A DNA stretch of 64,000 nucleotides. Source: Paenibacillus caui (GTDB taxonomy: Bacteria > Bacillota > Bacilli > Paenibacillales > Paenibacillaceae). Shown here piece after piece: positions 32,986-42,024 of this stretch (position 1 is its first letter; the number at the start of each line of letters is the position of its first letter). The position numbers and the translations under genes are program-made. The DNA is taken from contig NZ_JAIOGQ010000012.1 in the NCBI RefSeq assembly GCF_019904135.1, positions 62,001 to 126,000 of the forward strand. Reading direction: 5' to 3'. The notes beneath the pieces were generated by a model that was not told where the DNA came from, ran no database searches, and saw only the letters and a program-made list of their open reading frames with translations.

Positions 32986-33026
32986 ATATCCGGGAAATGA
33001 TCATAACGCCCTCCCGGATCCGAGAC

Positions 33027-34028
33027 TTATAGCTTCATGTTGCTGCTGTGTCCAGGAGACAGTTTCGCATCCGGATCGATATACACCTTTGCGTTGTTCA
33101 CGGCGGTCGGCGCTTCCCCGAAACCTACAGCGATAAGCTTGAGCTTGCCCGGATAGGTCGTAATATCACCGGCTGAGAAAATCCCCGGAATCGAGGTTTC
33201 CATCCGCGAGTCGACAACAATCGAATTGTTCTCGATTTTAATGCCCCATTCGGCGATAGGGCCGAGCGACGAAACAAAACCAAAGTTCACGATAACGTCA
33301 TCGACTTCGATTTCCTGCGACTCTTTTGTTTTTACATGGGAGATCGTCACACGCTCAATTTGATCCTTCCCTTGAAGGGCGGTAATCTCTGTTGGCGTGA
33401 TGACATTTACTCTGGAGGAATGGAGGTTCTCGACACTGTGTTCATGGGCGCGGAATTTATCACGGCGGTGAATCAGCGTCACCTGCTCGGCAATCGGCTC
33501 AAGCATAAGCGCCCAGTCTACCGCAGAATCGCCTCCTCCGCTGATCAATACCTTGCGGCCGCGGAACTGGTTCAGATCGCTAACGAAATAGTGAAGGTTG
33601 CTTTTTTCGAACTGCGCCGCTTCTTCAAGTTCAAGACGACGTGGTTCGAAGGCGCCGACACCGGCAGTAATAATGATGGCCTTGGCGTGATGAACGCCTT
33701 TGTCCGTTGTTACCACAAAGTGGCGCTCGTCTTTCTTTTCCACCTGAAGAACCTTTTCTTCAAGACATACTTCAGGGTTGAACAGCTTCAGCTGCTCGTT
33801 CAAATTGTTGACGAGTTCCTGGGCGGTAATTTTCGGGAAGCCGGCAACATCATAAATATATTTTTCAGGATAGAGAGCCGCGAGTTGGCCCCCGAGCTGA
33901 GGCATGCTCTCAATAAGCTTTACGGACGCCTGGCGCATACCGCCGTAAAAAGCGGCAAACATACCTGCTGGACCACCGCCGATAATAAGCAAATCAGTGA
34001 GATCGTCGTTGTTGGCAAGGGAAGACAC
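33027..34028 (-). CDS. ferredoxin/flavodoxin-NADP+ reductase, YumC type
   Basis: 333-residue flavoprotein of the thioredoxin-reductase-like FNR group. FAD motif [20 protein letters not shown] at the N terminus, NADP motif [17 protein letters not shown] in the middle, and [19 protein letters not shown] for the second FAD site. It lacks a CxxC, which separates it from thioredoxin reductase. B. subtilis YumC has the same length and moves electrons between NADPH and ferredoxin or flavodoxin. Start GTG 34028 lies about 10 bp after GGAGGT; the longer upstream frame starts at the ribosome site itself. Confidence 0.9.
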   Translation of the reverse strand: MSSLANNDDLTDLLIIGGGPAGMFAAFYGGMRQASVKLIESMPQLGGQLAALYPEKYIYDVAGFPKITAQELVNNLNEQLKLFNPEVCLEEKVLQVEKKDERHFVVTTDKGVHHAKAIIITAGVGAFEPRRLELEEAAQFEKSNLHYFVSDLNQFRGRKVLISGGGDSAVDWALMLEPIAEQVTLIHRRDKFRAHEHSVENLHSSRVNVITPTEITALQGKDQIERVTISHVKTKESQEIEVDDVIVNFGFVSSLGPIAEWGIKIENNSIVVDSRMETSIPGIFSAGDITTYPGKLKLIAVGFGEAPTAVNNAKVYIDPDAKLSPGHSSNMKL

Positions 34029-34408
34029 GAATAAAAGCACCTCCAAAAGCTTGGGATATTGTCAATTCTACTTTATTATAAGCATACGATCCTATAATGC
34101 AAATGGGAGGCGAGAGTCCTACCTTTTTAAAACGCTTGGGGAAAGCACAAGATTAGCCAAATTATGAACAAAAATAAACCTTGATCTTTTCGGATGTTCC
34201 CTATAGAATGCAATGGAACTGTAATGCCAGAGCTGTATTTTTCCGGGAGTTCACGGACAATTTGCGGGTTATTGGCCACTTTTTTGATATGAAAATTACG
34301 TTATTCACAAAATTTCAAGTGTGGCTTTTCACAATTTTTTTTTGATGCACATCCAAAAATTTTTTAAAGATAAAATCGGTGATTTGCCGGAAGGAGTCAG
34401 AACCAAAC

Positions 34409-35602
34409 ATGAGCACCATCCCTAAAATTGTAATTTTGGGTGCGGGTTACGGAGGGATTTTGACCGCACAACGATTGCAAAAGGAACTCAACTATAATGA
34501 AGCAGATGTTACGCTTGTCAACCGACATGATTATCACTACTTTACGACGCATTTACATATGCCCGCTGCCGGAACGGACTCTATTGAACACACTCGTGTG
34601 CCGATTTCCAAGCTGATTGACGAGTTCAAGATCGATCTTGTAAAATCGGCGGTCCGCGAAATTCGCCTGTCCGACCGGAAAGTTATTCTGGAAGACGGTA
34701 CTTTGTCTTATGACTATTTGGTGATCGCGCTTGGGGGCGAACCCGAGACGTTCGGCATTCCGGGGATGGAGGAGCATGCCTTTACGATCCGCAGCATCAA
34801 TTCCGTCCGCATGATCCGCCAGCATATCGAATATCAGTTTGCGCTCTACAAGACGGATGAAAGCCGCAAGGACCGGCTCAATTTTGTAGTTGGCGGCGCC
34901 GGCTTCAGCGGCATTGAATTCGTTGCCGAATTGGCGGACCGGATACCGAGACTTTGCAGGGAATATGATGTGGATCCGGCCAAGGTTCATATTTACAATA
35001 TTGAAGCTGCGCCTACCGCGCTGCCCGGATTTGATGCGGAGCTCGTTCAGTATGCCATGGATATCCTGCAGAAAAAAGGAGTCACCTTCAGGCTCGGCAC
35101 TGCGATCCAGGAGTGCCGTCCCGACGGGGTTGTACTTGCTGGGGGGGAATCGATCAAAGCGGCTACCGTTGTTTGGACAGGCGGTATTCGCGGGAACCGC
35201 ATTATTGAAGCTTCCGGCCTTGAAACGATGCGCGGACGGGTAAAGGTGGACGATACATTGCGCGCGCCGGGTATGGACAATGTATTTATTATCGGCGATA
35301 ACTCGCTGATGTTTAATTCCGAAGGACGGCCCTACCCGCCGACGGCTCAAATTGCCATGCAGCAGGGCGCAGGCTGCGCCAAAAATATCGTCGCGGCCAT
35401 CCGCGGCGGACAATCGAAACCATTTGCGTTCAACAACAAGGGAACCGTTGCTTCGCTGGGGAAAGGTGAAGCCATTGCCATCATAGGGGACAAGAAGGTA
35501 AAGGGCTGGAAAGCGGCGCAATTAAAGAAACTCGTGGATTTAAGATATCTGTTTATTATCGGGGGCATTCCACTTGTACTGAGGAAAGGAAGATTTCTGT
35601 AA
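34409..35602 (+). CDS. ndh: type II NADH dehydrogenase
   Basis: 397-residue NDH-2 that oxidises NADH and reduces menaquinone at the inner face of the membrane without pumping protons. FAD motif IVILGAGYGGILTAQRL, second nucleotide motif FVVGGAGFSGIEFVAEL, and VFIIGDNSLM near residue 300; the C-terminal amphipathic segment LRYLFIIGGIPLVLRKGRFL could anchor it to the membrane. Closest in outline to B. subtilis YumB/Ndh. Start ATG 34409 follows AAGGAG with 12 bp spacing. The upstream 380 bp carry one isolated DnaA-box-like site (34301-34309) and no clear Rex site. Confidence 0.9.
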   Translation: MSTIPKIVILGAGYGGILTAQRLQKELNYNEADVTLVNRHDYHYFTTHLHMPAAGTDSIEHTRVPISKLIDEFKIDLVKSAVREIRLSDRKVILEDGTLSYDYLVIALGGEPETFGIPGMEEHAFTIRSINSVRMIRQHIEYQFALYKTDESRKDRLNFVVGGAGFSGIEFVAELADRIPRLCREYDVDPAKVHIYNIEAAPTALPGFDAELVQYAMDILQKKGVTFRLGTAIQECRPDGVVLAGGESIKAATVVWTGGIRGNRIIEASGLETMRGRVKVDDTLRAPGMDNVFIIGDNSLMFNSEGRPYPPTAQIAMQQGAGCAKNIVAAIRGGQSKPFAFNNKGTVASLGKGEAIAIIGDKKVKGWKAAQLKKLVDLRYLFIIGGIPLVLRKGRFL

Positions 35603-35863
35603 ATGCGGCACTGCAGTGTTCAGGTAAGAGGGCTGCTCACCCGTGATGAGCTGGACCGTTACAATGCTTTGATGGAGGTCGGATCGTATCTGGAAGGCAA
35701 CCAGCGTTATGATCTCGCTTACGTTGTCCAGAAGGAAGTCGATATTCTGATTCTTCCGGCGATCGAGAGGCTGAAAGAGAAAAGCCGCGATCGCGACCGG
35801 GCTACGGCCGAATATCTGGAGTCTCTGCGCAGCAGCGACGAGGATGACGAAGAGGAAGAATAA
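35603..35863 (+). CDS. small acidic-tailed protein, unknown
   Basis: 86 residues, start ATG immediately after the ndh stop codon, so translationally linked to it. The N-terminal half is hydrophilic and helical (LTRDELDRYNALMEVGSYLE), and the tail is very acidic (SSDEDDEEEE). No family recognised; position suggests a partner or regulator of the NADH dehydrogenase or of the nearby reductase. A ribosome site GAGGAAAGGA is present. Confidence 0.7.
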   Translation: MRHCSVQVRGLLTRDELDRYNALMEVGSYLEGNQRYDLAYVVQKEVDILILPAIERLKEKSRDRDRATAEYLESLRSSDEDDEEEE

Positions 35864-35872
35864 GAATAAGAC

Positions 35873-35919
35873 AGACGAGCCCAACCTTTTGAAGTCATTA
35901 GAAGAGGTTGGGCTCGTCT
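35873..35919. terminator. convergent hairpin between ndh operon and hemQ
   Basis: Perfect 15-bp stem AGACGAGCCCAACCT / AGGTTGGGCTCGTCT (35873-35887 and 35905-35919), no long T tract on either side. Placed between convergent genes, so it may act for both. Confidence 0.7.
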
Positions 35920-35949
35920 GCCGGTAGGCTTTAGGAATCGTCCCGAGCC

Positions 35950-36696
35950 TTAGATTTTAAGCAACTGTTCAAACCCTTCCAAAGTCAGCAGGTTGCCGAC
36001 GTAAAACGGGCCGAATTCCCCGTAACGGGCGCTGACTTCGTCAAACCGCATTTCGTAGACCAGCTTCTTGAACTGCAGCGCGTCATCAGAGAACAGCGTA
36101 ACGCCCCATTCCCAATCGTCCAGTCCAACCGATCCGGTAATGATCTGCTTCACCTTGCCGGCATAGCTGCGTCCGATCAGTCCGTGGCTGCGCATCAGGC
36201 TTCTGCGTTCTTCCATGGAGAGCATGTACCAGTTATCGGCAAGCTCGCGTTTTTTATTCATCGGATAGAAACAGATATGTCTGGATTTTGGCATGATCGG
36301 CTGAAGCCGGGCCATCACTTCGGGCTTCTGCCGCGGATCGCCGTCTCCGGAGCCCATATAGTTGCTCAATTCCACTACGCTGACATAGGAATAGGCTTTG
36401 GTTGTATATTCGGCAAAGGTTGTTTTATTAAATTCCGTTTCGATCGCATTCAATTCTTCAAGCGTTTCCCGAAGATGAACGATGACAAAATCGGCTTTTT
36501 GTCCCACAATGCTATATATAACAGTACTGCCTGTTTTGGCCTCCTCCACATCTGCCCATTCCTTCAGAAGCACGCGGAGATCATCGACTCCCACTGCGCG
36601 TTCCTCATCATCGGTTGCCTTCCAGGCGTTCCAATTGATAGAACGGAAATCGTGCAGCGCGTACCAGCCATCCAGGGTTGAAGCTGCTTCACTCAT
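35950..36696 (-). CDS. hemQ: coproheme decarboxylase
   Basis: 248-residue chlorite-dismutase-fold protein, which in Firmicutes converts coproheme III to protoheme in the last step of heme synthesis. Typical stretches: [15 protein letters not shown] at the start, [20 protein letters not shown], and [20 protein letters not shown] then [20 protein letters not shown]. The ATG at 36696 follows GAGGAGTGATTTC; the upstream open frame to 36765 lacks a ribosome site. Divergent from dnaB. Confidence 0.93.
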   Translation of the reverse strand: MSEAASTLDGWYALHDFRSINWNAWKATDDEERAVGVDDLRVLLKEWADVEEAKTGSTVIYSIVGQKADFVIVHLRETLEELNAIETEFNKTTFAEYTTKAYSYVSVVELSNYMGSGDGDPRQKPEVMARLQPIMPKSRHICFYPMNKKRELADNWYMLSMEERRSLMRSHGLIGRSYAGKVKQIITGSVGLDDWEWGVTLFSDDALQFKKLVYEMRFDEVSARYGEFGPFYVGNLLTLEGFEQLLKI

Positions 36697-36905
36697 GAAA
36701 TCACTCCTCAAGGTATATATCTGATATTGTAGCGCAAGCAGAGACAAAGGGGCAAACCGCTTCATTATATTTTCATGAAGTCTTCCGCTTGAGATAAGGG
36801 CTGCTGGCTTCCCTGCGGTTTTTTGTTAATATTTATCGAGTCCGGTCGATTTTTTTTGTGATAGAATAGAGAAACGATACCGCTCAGAAAGGAGCGATAA
36901 ACACT

Positions 36906-38420
36906 TTGCGCATAAACAATCTGCATCATTACACGGAAAATCACCGTTATTGCGTATATCGCGACTTTAATCTCGGAACGGTGGACCAACGGATGCTTAG
37001 CACGGTCTACCAGCCCATTGTAGGGGGCTTTGCGGTTTCACTCTATCATTTCCTGTTTCAGCAGGTCCCTCTTCACCAAGTCGGATACTCTCCAATGGAA
37101 CAGCAGCGAAGCCTGTTTCTGTCGCTTGGCGTAGAGCCAGGTGAAAAGGGACGGAAGTTTATGATTGAACAAACCTCCAAGCTGGAAGCCGTAGGCCTGC
37201 TGCAGAGCAGCCGGATCTATGTCCCGGACAACGAAGATTACTCGTATGAATATGAATTGCAGCCGCCCCTGTCACCGGCGGATTTCTTCAAAACCCAGCA
37301 TTTGACCCTGCTCTTGAGGGACAAGGTCGGAAAGTTTGCCGTGCTGTCGCTGCAGGAACAGCTGTTCAGCAAGGAGCCGGCCGAATACGGCCATCCTGTC
37401 AACAAAGAGAACTTGTCGGTCCCTTTTTACGATATATTTGAGCTAAGCGCCCATACGATTGATTATGAATTGGAGCAGGCGATCTCTGAAGTGGCGATAT
37501 CCAGACAGCCCGAAAGAATGCAAGAGGAACCCGGCTTCAATTATGCCGATATTATCATTCGGTTTCCAAGGGGCTCTGCCAACCGTGTGCATGTGGAATC
37601 ACTCCGGTTTGATCCGGACAAGCTGGGTGCCGTCAATTATACGGCGCGCAAATATGAACTTTCCATTCAGGATTTGTGCCGGCTGCTGGACGAGGACGGC
37701 ATTTTTGCCCCCGACGGAGCGCTGCAGCTGGATGTGCTGCAGCATAAGGCGAATCTTCATTTCCGCCAGGGCAAGAAACGCCAGGAAGAGCGGAATATGG
37801 CCGCAGGCAAGGTGGTTGCCCTTCGCGAGCAAAATGCCGCGGCCCAGGAGCTCCCGGTCGAGCACTCCGTGCAGATGGAGTATTACGTGGAAGTGCCGCC
37901 GCAGCTGCAGGGCAAATGCGATGTGCACCAGTACAACATGATGCTCCGCAACGAGCCGCACACCCGGCTGCTGCCGAAATTTTTTCCAGGAACGGTACCG
38001 GATAATTTGCTGGATATTTTTGAGAAAATCGATCTGAATTACAAGCTGCCGGGCGAGGTCATCAACGTATTGATTCATTATCTGATGATGCTTCTGACAT
38101 CGGGAGGAGAACAGCGGATCAACCGCAAATTCGTCGAAACCATTGCATCGAATATGCTCCTGAAACAGGTCACTACATATGAGAAGGCCGTTACTTATAT
38201 TCGCGAGCAGTCCAAAGTGAAGAAGACGGCTACGTCCGAGCCGGCCCTGGCGGCCCAGACAGGCAGAGGAAGAGCATATTCCCGCAGTGCGAAGGGCAAA
38301 CCGGAAATTCCGATCGTGCAAAGTTCGGCTCAGCAGAACGGAACCGTTACCGAGGAAGAATTTGCCAAGCTGCTGAAGCTGGCCGAACGTATGCAAAGCG
38401 GTCACAAGAAGGAAGTTTGA
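36906..38420 (+). CDS. dnaB: replication initiation and membrane attachment protein DnaB
   Basis: 504-residue DnaB of the B. subtilis type (not the helicase). It works with DnaD and DnaI to load the replicative helicase DnaC. N-terminal winged-helix domain LGTVDQRMLSTVYQPIVGG and SLYHFLFQQVP; the DnaB/DnaD (DDBH2) domain near residues 370-440 contains IFEKIDLNYKLPGEVINVLIHY. A Gln/Lys-rich linker follows. Starts at TTG 36906, 13 bp after AAAGGAG. Immediately upstream of dnaI, as in B. subtilis. Confidence 0.92.
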   Translation: MRINNLHHYTENHRYCVYRDFNLGTVDQRMLSTVYQPIVGGFAVSLYHFLFQQVPLHQVGYSPMEQQRSLFLSLGVEPGEKGRKFMIEQTSKLEAVGLLQSSRIYVPDNEDYSYEYELQPPLSPADFFKTQHLTLLLRDKVGKFAVLSLQEQLFSKEPAEYGHPVNKENLSVPFYDIFELSAHTIDYELEQAISEVAISRQPERMQEEPGFNYADIIIRFPRGSANRVHVESLRFDPDKLGAVNYTARKYELSIQDLCRLLDEDGIFAPDGALQLDVLQHKANLHFRQGKKRQEERNMAAGKVVALREQNAAAQELPVEHSVQMEYYVEVPPQLQGKCDVHQYNMMLRNEPHTRLLPKFFPGTVPDNLLDIFEKIDLNYKLPGEVINVLIHYLMMLLTSGGEQRINRKFVETIASNMLLKQVTTYEKAVTYIREQSKVKKTATSEPALAAQTGRGRAYSRSAKGKPEIPIVQSSAQQNGTVTEEEFAKLLKLAERMQSGHKKEV

Positions 38421-38443
38421 GATAACAAGCAGGAGATGAGTAT

Positions 38444-39397
38444 ATGGAATCCTTGGGAGAACTGCTGTCCCAAATGAAAAGTCCGCAGATAAAGGCACGC
38501 TCCGAACGAATTATACAGGAGCTGCTTGGTGATCCTAAGGTAGCGGAGCTGCTGGCTCTCCATCCGGAGCTGGACAAAAGCCAGCTTACGCTCCACTTGG
38601 GCAAGCTGCACCAATATGTGAAAGACAGCAGAAACTGCGCGGCGTGCCCGGGGCTGGAACGCTGTCCCAATGATTTTCAGGGTCATTATACGAGGCTGAC
38701 GGTGGAAACGGTCACTGCCGCACCGCAGCTGTACGAACGAAAGGTTCCCTGCGCGAAGCAGCTTGCTTATGAGCATGAAACCGAAGTGAAGAACCGGGTG
38801 CGGAGCTTTTATGTGGATGAACGGGCGCTGAGCGAAGGTTATAATGTTGTGGAAATCATGGCCAGAGATATGGGGCGGGCTCCGGCCGTCGGTCAAGTTG
38901 TTCAATATATAAGCGATGCCAGAGAAAAGGGACTCCCAAACAAGGGGCTTTATCTGGTCGGTCATTTCGGCACAGGCAAAACGTTTCTCATGTCCTATTT
39001 GCTGCATGAGCTTGCTGAATTCGGATATACCGGCGTCATTGTCTACATGCCGGAGTTTGTGGAAGAGCTAAAGTTCATGATGCAGGACAACCAGAGATTG
39101 AAGGAAATGCTCGAAACGATGAAGCAGGCGGATCTGCTTATTTTTGACGATATCGGCGCTGAAAATCTGAACCCCTGGGTACGTGACCATATTCTTGGTT
39201 CCATTCTCAATTACCGGATGAACCGCCGTCCTACATTTTATACTTCAAATTACGATTTGGCCGGGCTTGAGAAGCATCTAAGCTTCACCAGCAAGGACGG
39301 GGAGGAAGCCTATAAAGGCCAGCGGCTTATGGACCGTATCGCTCCGTTCGTGGATCTCGTACCGGTCAATGGAAGCAATCAGCGGAGAGCGCGCTGA
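38444..39397 (+). CDS. dnaI: helicase loader DnaI
   Basis: 317-residue AAA+ ATPase that loads the replicative helicase at origins and restart sites. N-terminal zinc-binding region with C65, C68 and C74 (NCAACPGLERCPND) and H81 nearby, known to contact the helicase. Walker A GHFGTGKT, Walker B LLIFDDIGAENLNPW, sensor 1 TFYTSNYDL, arginine region RLMDRIAP. Starts 23 bp after dnaB behind CAGGAGATG; same operon. Confidence 0.94.
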   Translation: MESLGELLSQMKSPQIKARSERIIQELLGDPKVAELLALHPELDKSQLTLHLGKLHQYVKDSRNCAACPGLERCPNDFQGHYTRLTVETVTAAPQLYERKVPCAKQLAYEHETEVKNRVRSFYVDERALSEGYNVVEIMARDMGRAPAVGQVVQYISDAREKGLPNKGLYLVGHFGTGKTFLMSYLLHELAEFGYTGVIVYMPEFVEELKFMMQDNQRLKEMLETMKQADLLIFDDIGAENLNPWVRDHILGSILNYRMNRRPTFYTSNYDLAGLEKHLSFTSKDGEEAYKGQRLMDRIAPFVDLVPVNGSNQRRAR

Positions 39398-39600
39398 ATT
39401 TTTACCCTCGATAAGGGAGCCGCTTCCCATTTCCTATTTGCTAAAAAAATGTTATAATGCAATTGTGTCCATTTCCGGACACGTCATTACTCATACAGAT
39501 GAAGTTTGAGTTTGGCGGGTGCTTTTAAAGCGGCGATGAAGATTGCTGCTGCCTAAGGGCAAACTTGCAGAACCCAATACTTTTACAGGAGGGAATATAC

Positions 39601-39912
39601 ATGGCAATCGTTAATGTTTCCGATTCTACTTTCGGTACCGAAGTGGAAGGACAAGGAACGGTTCTTGTCGATTTCTGGGCGCCTTGGTGTGGACCTTGCA
39701 AAATGATCGCTCCGATCCTTGAAGAGCTCTCAGGCGAAGTAGACACCAAAATCGCGAAAGTGAACGTGGACGAAAATCCGGAATCCGCATCCCGTTTCGG
39801 GGTTATGAGCATTCCGACTTTGATCCTGTTCAAGGATGGTCAACCGGTTGACAAAGTTGTCGGAGTTAACTCCAAAGATGCTTTGAAGAACCTTATTGGC
39901 AAACACCAATAA
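39601..39912 (+). CDS. trxA: thioredoxin
   Basis: 103-residue standard thioredoxin with C30 and C33 in FWAPWCGPCKM and the cis-Pro loop SIPTLILFKDGQPV. General disulfide reductase in the cytosol, reduced by thioredoxin reductase. The ATG at 39601 follows CAGGAGGG; the earlier in-frame codons from 39565 have no ribosome site. A GC-rich terminator follows. Confidence 0.96.
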   Translation: MAIVNVSDSTFGTEVEGQGTVLVDFWAPWCGPCKMIAPILEELSGEVDTKIAKVNVDENPESASRFGVMSIPTLILFKDGQPVDKVVGVNSKDALKNLIGKHQ

Positions 39913-39930
39913 TAGATATTGCCCATCTAA

Positions 39931-39957
39931 CGCCTCCGGCTGCCGGAGGCGTTTTCT
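39931..39957 (+). terminator. terminator of trxA
   Basis: Stem CGCCTCCGG / CCGGAGGCG (39931-39939 and 39943-39951) and TTTT. Confidence 0.9.
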
Positions 39958-39996
39958 TCGAGTGATGCCATATTCCATGCGGAGAGGAGACGGAGC

Positions 39997-41991
39997 GTGG
40001 ATTCATTTATAGATGAATTGCAGGAGCAGGAGAAAGCGCTGGAGGCCATCCGCCACAAGCTGGCTCTGCTGCCCGATCTGCCGGGCTGCTACCTGATGAA
40101 GAACAAGGAAGGCACCATCATTTATGTAGGAAAAGCGAAAATATTGAAAAACCGGGTACGGTCCTATTTTACAGGCAGTCATGACGGCAAAACCCAGCGG
40201 CTCGTTTCCGAGATTCGGGATTTCGAATATATCGTCACAGGCAGCAATAAGGAAGCGTTGATTCTGGAGTGCAACCTGATCAAGGCGCACCACCCTCGCT
40301 TCAACGTATTGCTTAAGGATGACAAAACTTTTCCATATATCAAAATAACGAATGAAGCCCATCCGCGGCTGGAGGTGACCCGGCGGATCGTGAAGGACAA
40401 GGCCAAGTATTTCGGGCCCTATCCGAACGCCTATGCGGCCCAGCAGACAAAGAAGCTGCTTGATCGGATGTATCCGCTGCGCAAATGCAATGTGATGCCG
40501 AAGGAAGTCTGCCTTTATTACCATATGGGGCAGTGTATGGCCCCTTGTGTTCAGGAAGTTGGGAAGACAACCTACGAAGAAATTACCCAGGAAATTACCC
40601 GTTTTCTAAGCGGGGGTCATGAGGAGATCAAGAAAGAGCTGCAGCACAAGATGGAAGAGGCGGCCGAGGATCTGAACTTCGAGCGGGCCAAGGAGCTTCG
40701 CGATCAAATTATCAATATCGATGCCTTGATGGAGAAGCAGAAGATTACGATGGCCGACTCCCGGGATCGCGACGTTTTTGGCTTTGCCGTCGACAAAGGC
40801 TGGATGTGCGTGCAGATTTTATATATGCGCCAGGGAAAAATGATTGAACGGCATGCCTCGAGCTTCCCGTTCTACGGGGACGCCTACGGCGACTTTTTGT
40901 CTTATGTGACGCAGTATTACAGCGACAACCCGGCTCTGCCGCAGGAAATTTTGCTGCCGGGTGAAGGCGTAACTTCAGAGCCGGCCGATTCCGGGCAAGA
41001 GCCTCCTGCGGCCGGAGAGCCGGAGGCCGGGAATACTGCGACTGCGGCTCACGATACGGCTGAAGGTTTAGCTTCAGGCGACAAACCTGCAGCTGACGGA
41101 GCGGCAGAAGCCGTGGAGGAGGGCGCCGTGGAGGACGCGAGCGGGGCCGCATCCTTGCAGGAGTGGCTCGGCGTCAAGGTGCTGCTGCCGAAGCGCGGGC
41201 TGAAGCGCCAGATGGTCAAGATGGCGACCGACAATGCGCGCGTTGCCCTCGACGAGAAATTCCGGCTCATCGCCCGTGACGAGGAAAGAACGTCCAAGGC
41301 AGCAGACAATCTCGGCCGGCACATTGGCCTGGATTCCGTCCGTCGCATCGAGGCGTTCGACAATTCGAACATTCAGGGCGCCAATCCGGTTTCGGCCATG
41401 ATCGTCTTTACGGATGGCAAGCCGGACAAGAAGGAGTACCGCAAATACAAGATCAAGACGGTTCAGGGACCGGACGATTACGAGTCGATGCGCGAGGTCG
41501 TTCGCCGCCGTTATGAGCGGGTGCTGAAGGAAAATTTGCAGCTGCCCGATCTGATCGTGGTTGATGGCGGCAAAGGGCAGATTTCTGCAGCGATCGATGT
41601 GCTGGAGAATGAGCTGGGGCTGTTTATTCCGGTTTGCGGGCTGGTCAAAGATGCCAAGCATAAAACTGCCCAGCTTATGATAGGCGATCCGCCGGAGCCG
41701 GTCGATCTGCCTCGGGACAGCCAGGAGTTTTATTTGCTCCAGCGGATTCAGGAGGAAGTTCACCGGTTTGCGATTTCCTTCCACCGCGACCAGCGGGGCA
41801 AGTCGATGGTAACGTCGAAGCTGGACTCCATTCCGGGCATCGGGGAGAAGCGGCGCAAACTGCTGCTCAAGCACTTCGGTTCGATCAAAAAAATGAAAGA
41901 GGCCTCAGTCGAAGACTTTCGGCCTCTTTCGATCGGCGATAAGCTTGCCGCACGGATTATCGAAGCGTTAAATGAAGAGGAGCCGTCGTAA
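39997..41991 (+). CDS. uvrC: excinuclease ABC subunit C with low-complexity insertion
   Basis: 664-residue nucleotide excision repair nuclease that cuts on both sides of DNA damage. GIY-YIG domain ([20 protein letters not shown], about residues 27-100), Cys-rich stretch with QCMAPC, UVR domain ([18 protein letters not shown], about 225-250), RNase H-like C domain ([33 protein letters not shown]), and tandem helix-hairpin-helix ([18 protein letters not shown]). Residues 323-386 are an extra Ala/Gly/Glu/Asp-rich segment without Cys, Trp or Tyr that most UvrC proteins lack; it lies between the UVR region and the C domain. Starts at GTG 39997 after GAGAGGAG. The terminator stem overlaps its last codons. 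Confidence 0.94.
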   Translation: MDSFIDELQEQEKALEAIRHKLALLPDLPGCYLMKNKEGTIIYVGKAKILKNRVRSYFTGSHDGKTQRLVSEIRDFEYIVTGSNKEALILECNLIKAHHPRFNVLLKDDKTFPYIKITNEAHPRLEVTRRIVKDKAKYFGPYPNAYAAQQTKKLLDRMYPLRKCNVMPKEVCLYYHMGQCMAPCVQEVGKTTYEEITQEITRFLSGGHEEIKKELQHKMEEAAEDLNFERAKELRDQIINIDALMEKQKITMADSRDRDVFGFAVDKGWMCVQILYMRQGKMIERHASSFPFYGDAYGDFLSYVTQYYSDNPALPQEILLPGEGVTSEPADSGQEPPAAGEPEAGNTATAAHDTAEGLASGDKPAADGAAEAVEEGAVEDASGAASLQEWLGVKVLLPKRGLKRQMVKMATDNARVALDEKFRLIARDEERTSKAADNLGRHIGLDSVRRIEAFDNSNIQGANPVSAMIVFTDGKPDKKEYRKYKIKTVQGPDDYESMREVVRRRYERVLKENLQLPDLIVVDGGKGQISAAIDVLENELGLFIPVCGLVKDAKHKTAQLMIGDPPEPVDLPRDSQEFYLLQRIQEEVHRFAISFHRDQRGKSMVTSKLDSIPGIGEKRRKLLLKHFGSIKKMKEASVEDFRPLSIGDKLAARIIEALNEEEPS

Positions 41992-42010
41992 AGACGGCTC
42001 CTCTTCATTT
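41970..42010 (+). terminator. terminator overlapping the uvrC stop codon
   Basis: An 18-bp perfect stem (41970-41987 with 41993-42010, arms ATGAAGAGGAGCCGTC and complement), loop GTAAA containing the stop codon. The left arm is coding sequence. Only ATTT follows, so its strength rests on the stem. Confidence 0.8.
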
Positions 42011-42024
42011 AAAGGCACTCGGGG

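Noticed and set aside
34301..34345. Rex-like site and DnaA box upstream of ndh
   Set aside because: TGTG and CACA are 6 bp apart instead of the 8 bp of a Rex site; the single TTATTCACA is expected by chance in AT-rich DNA.
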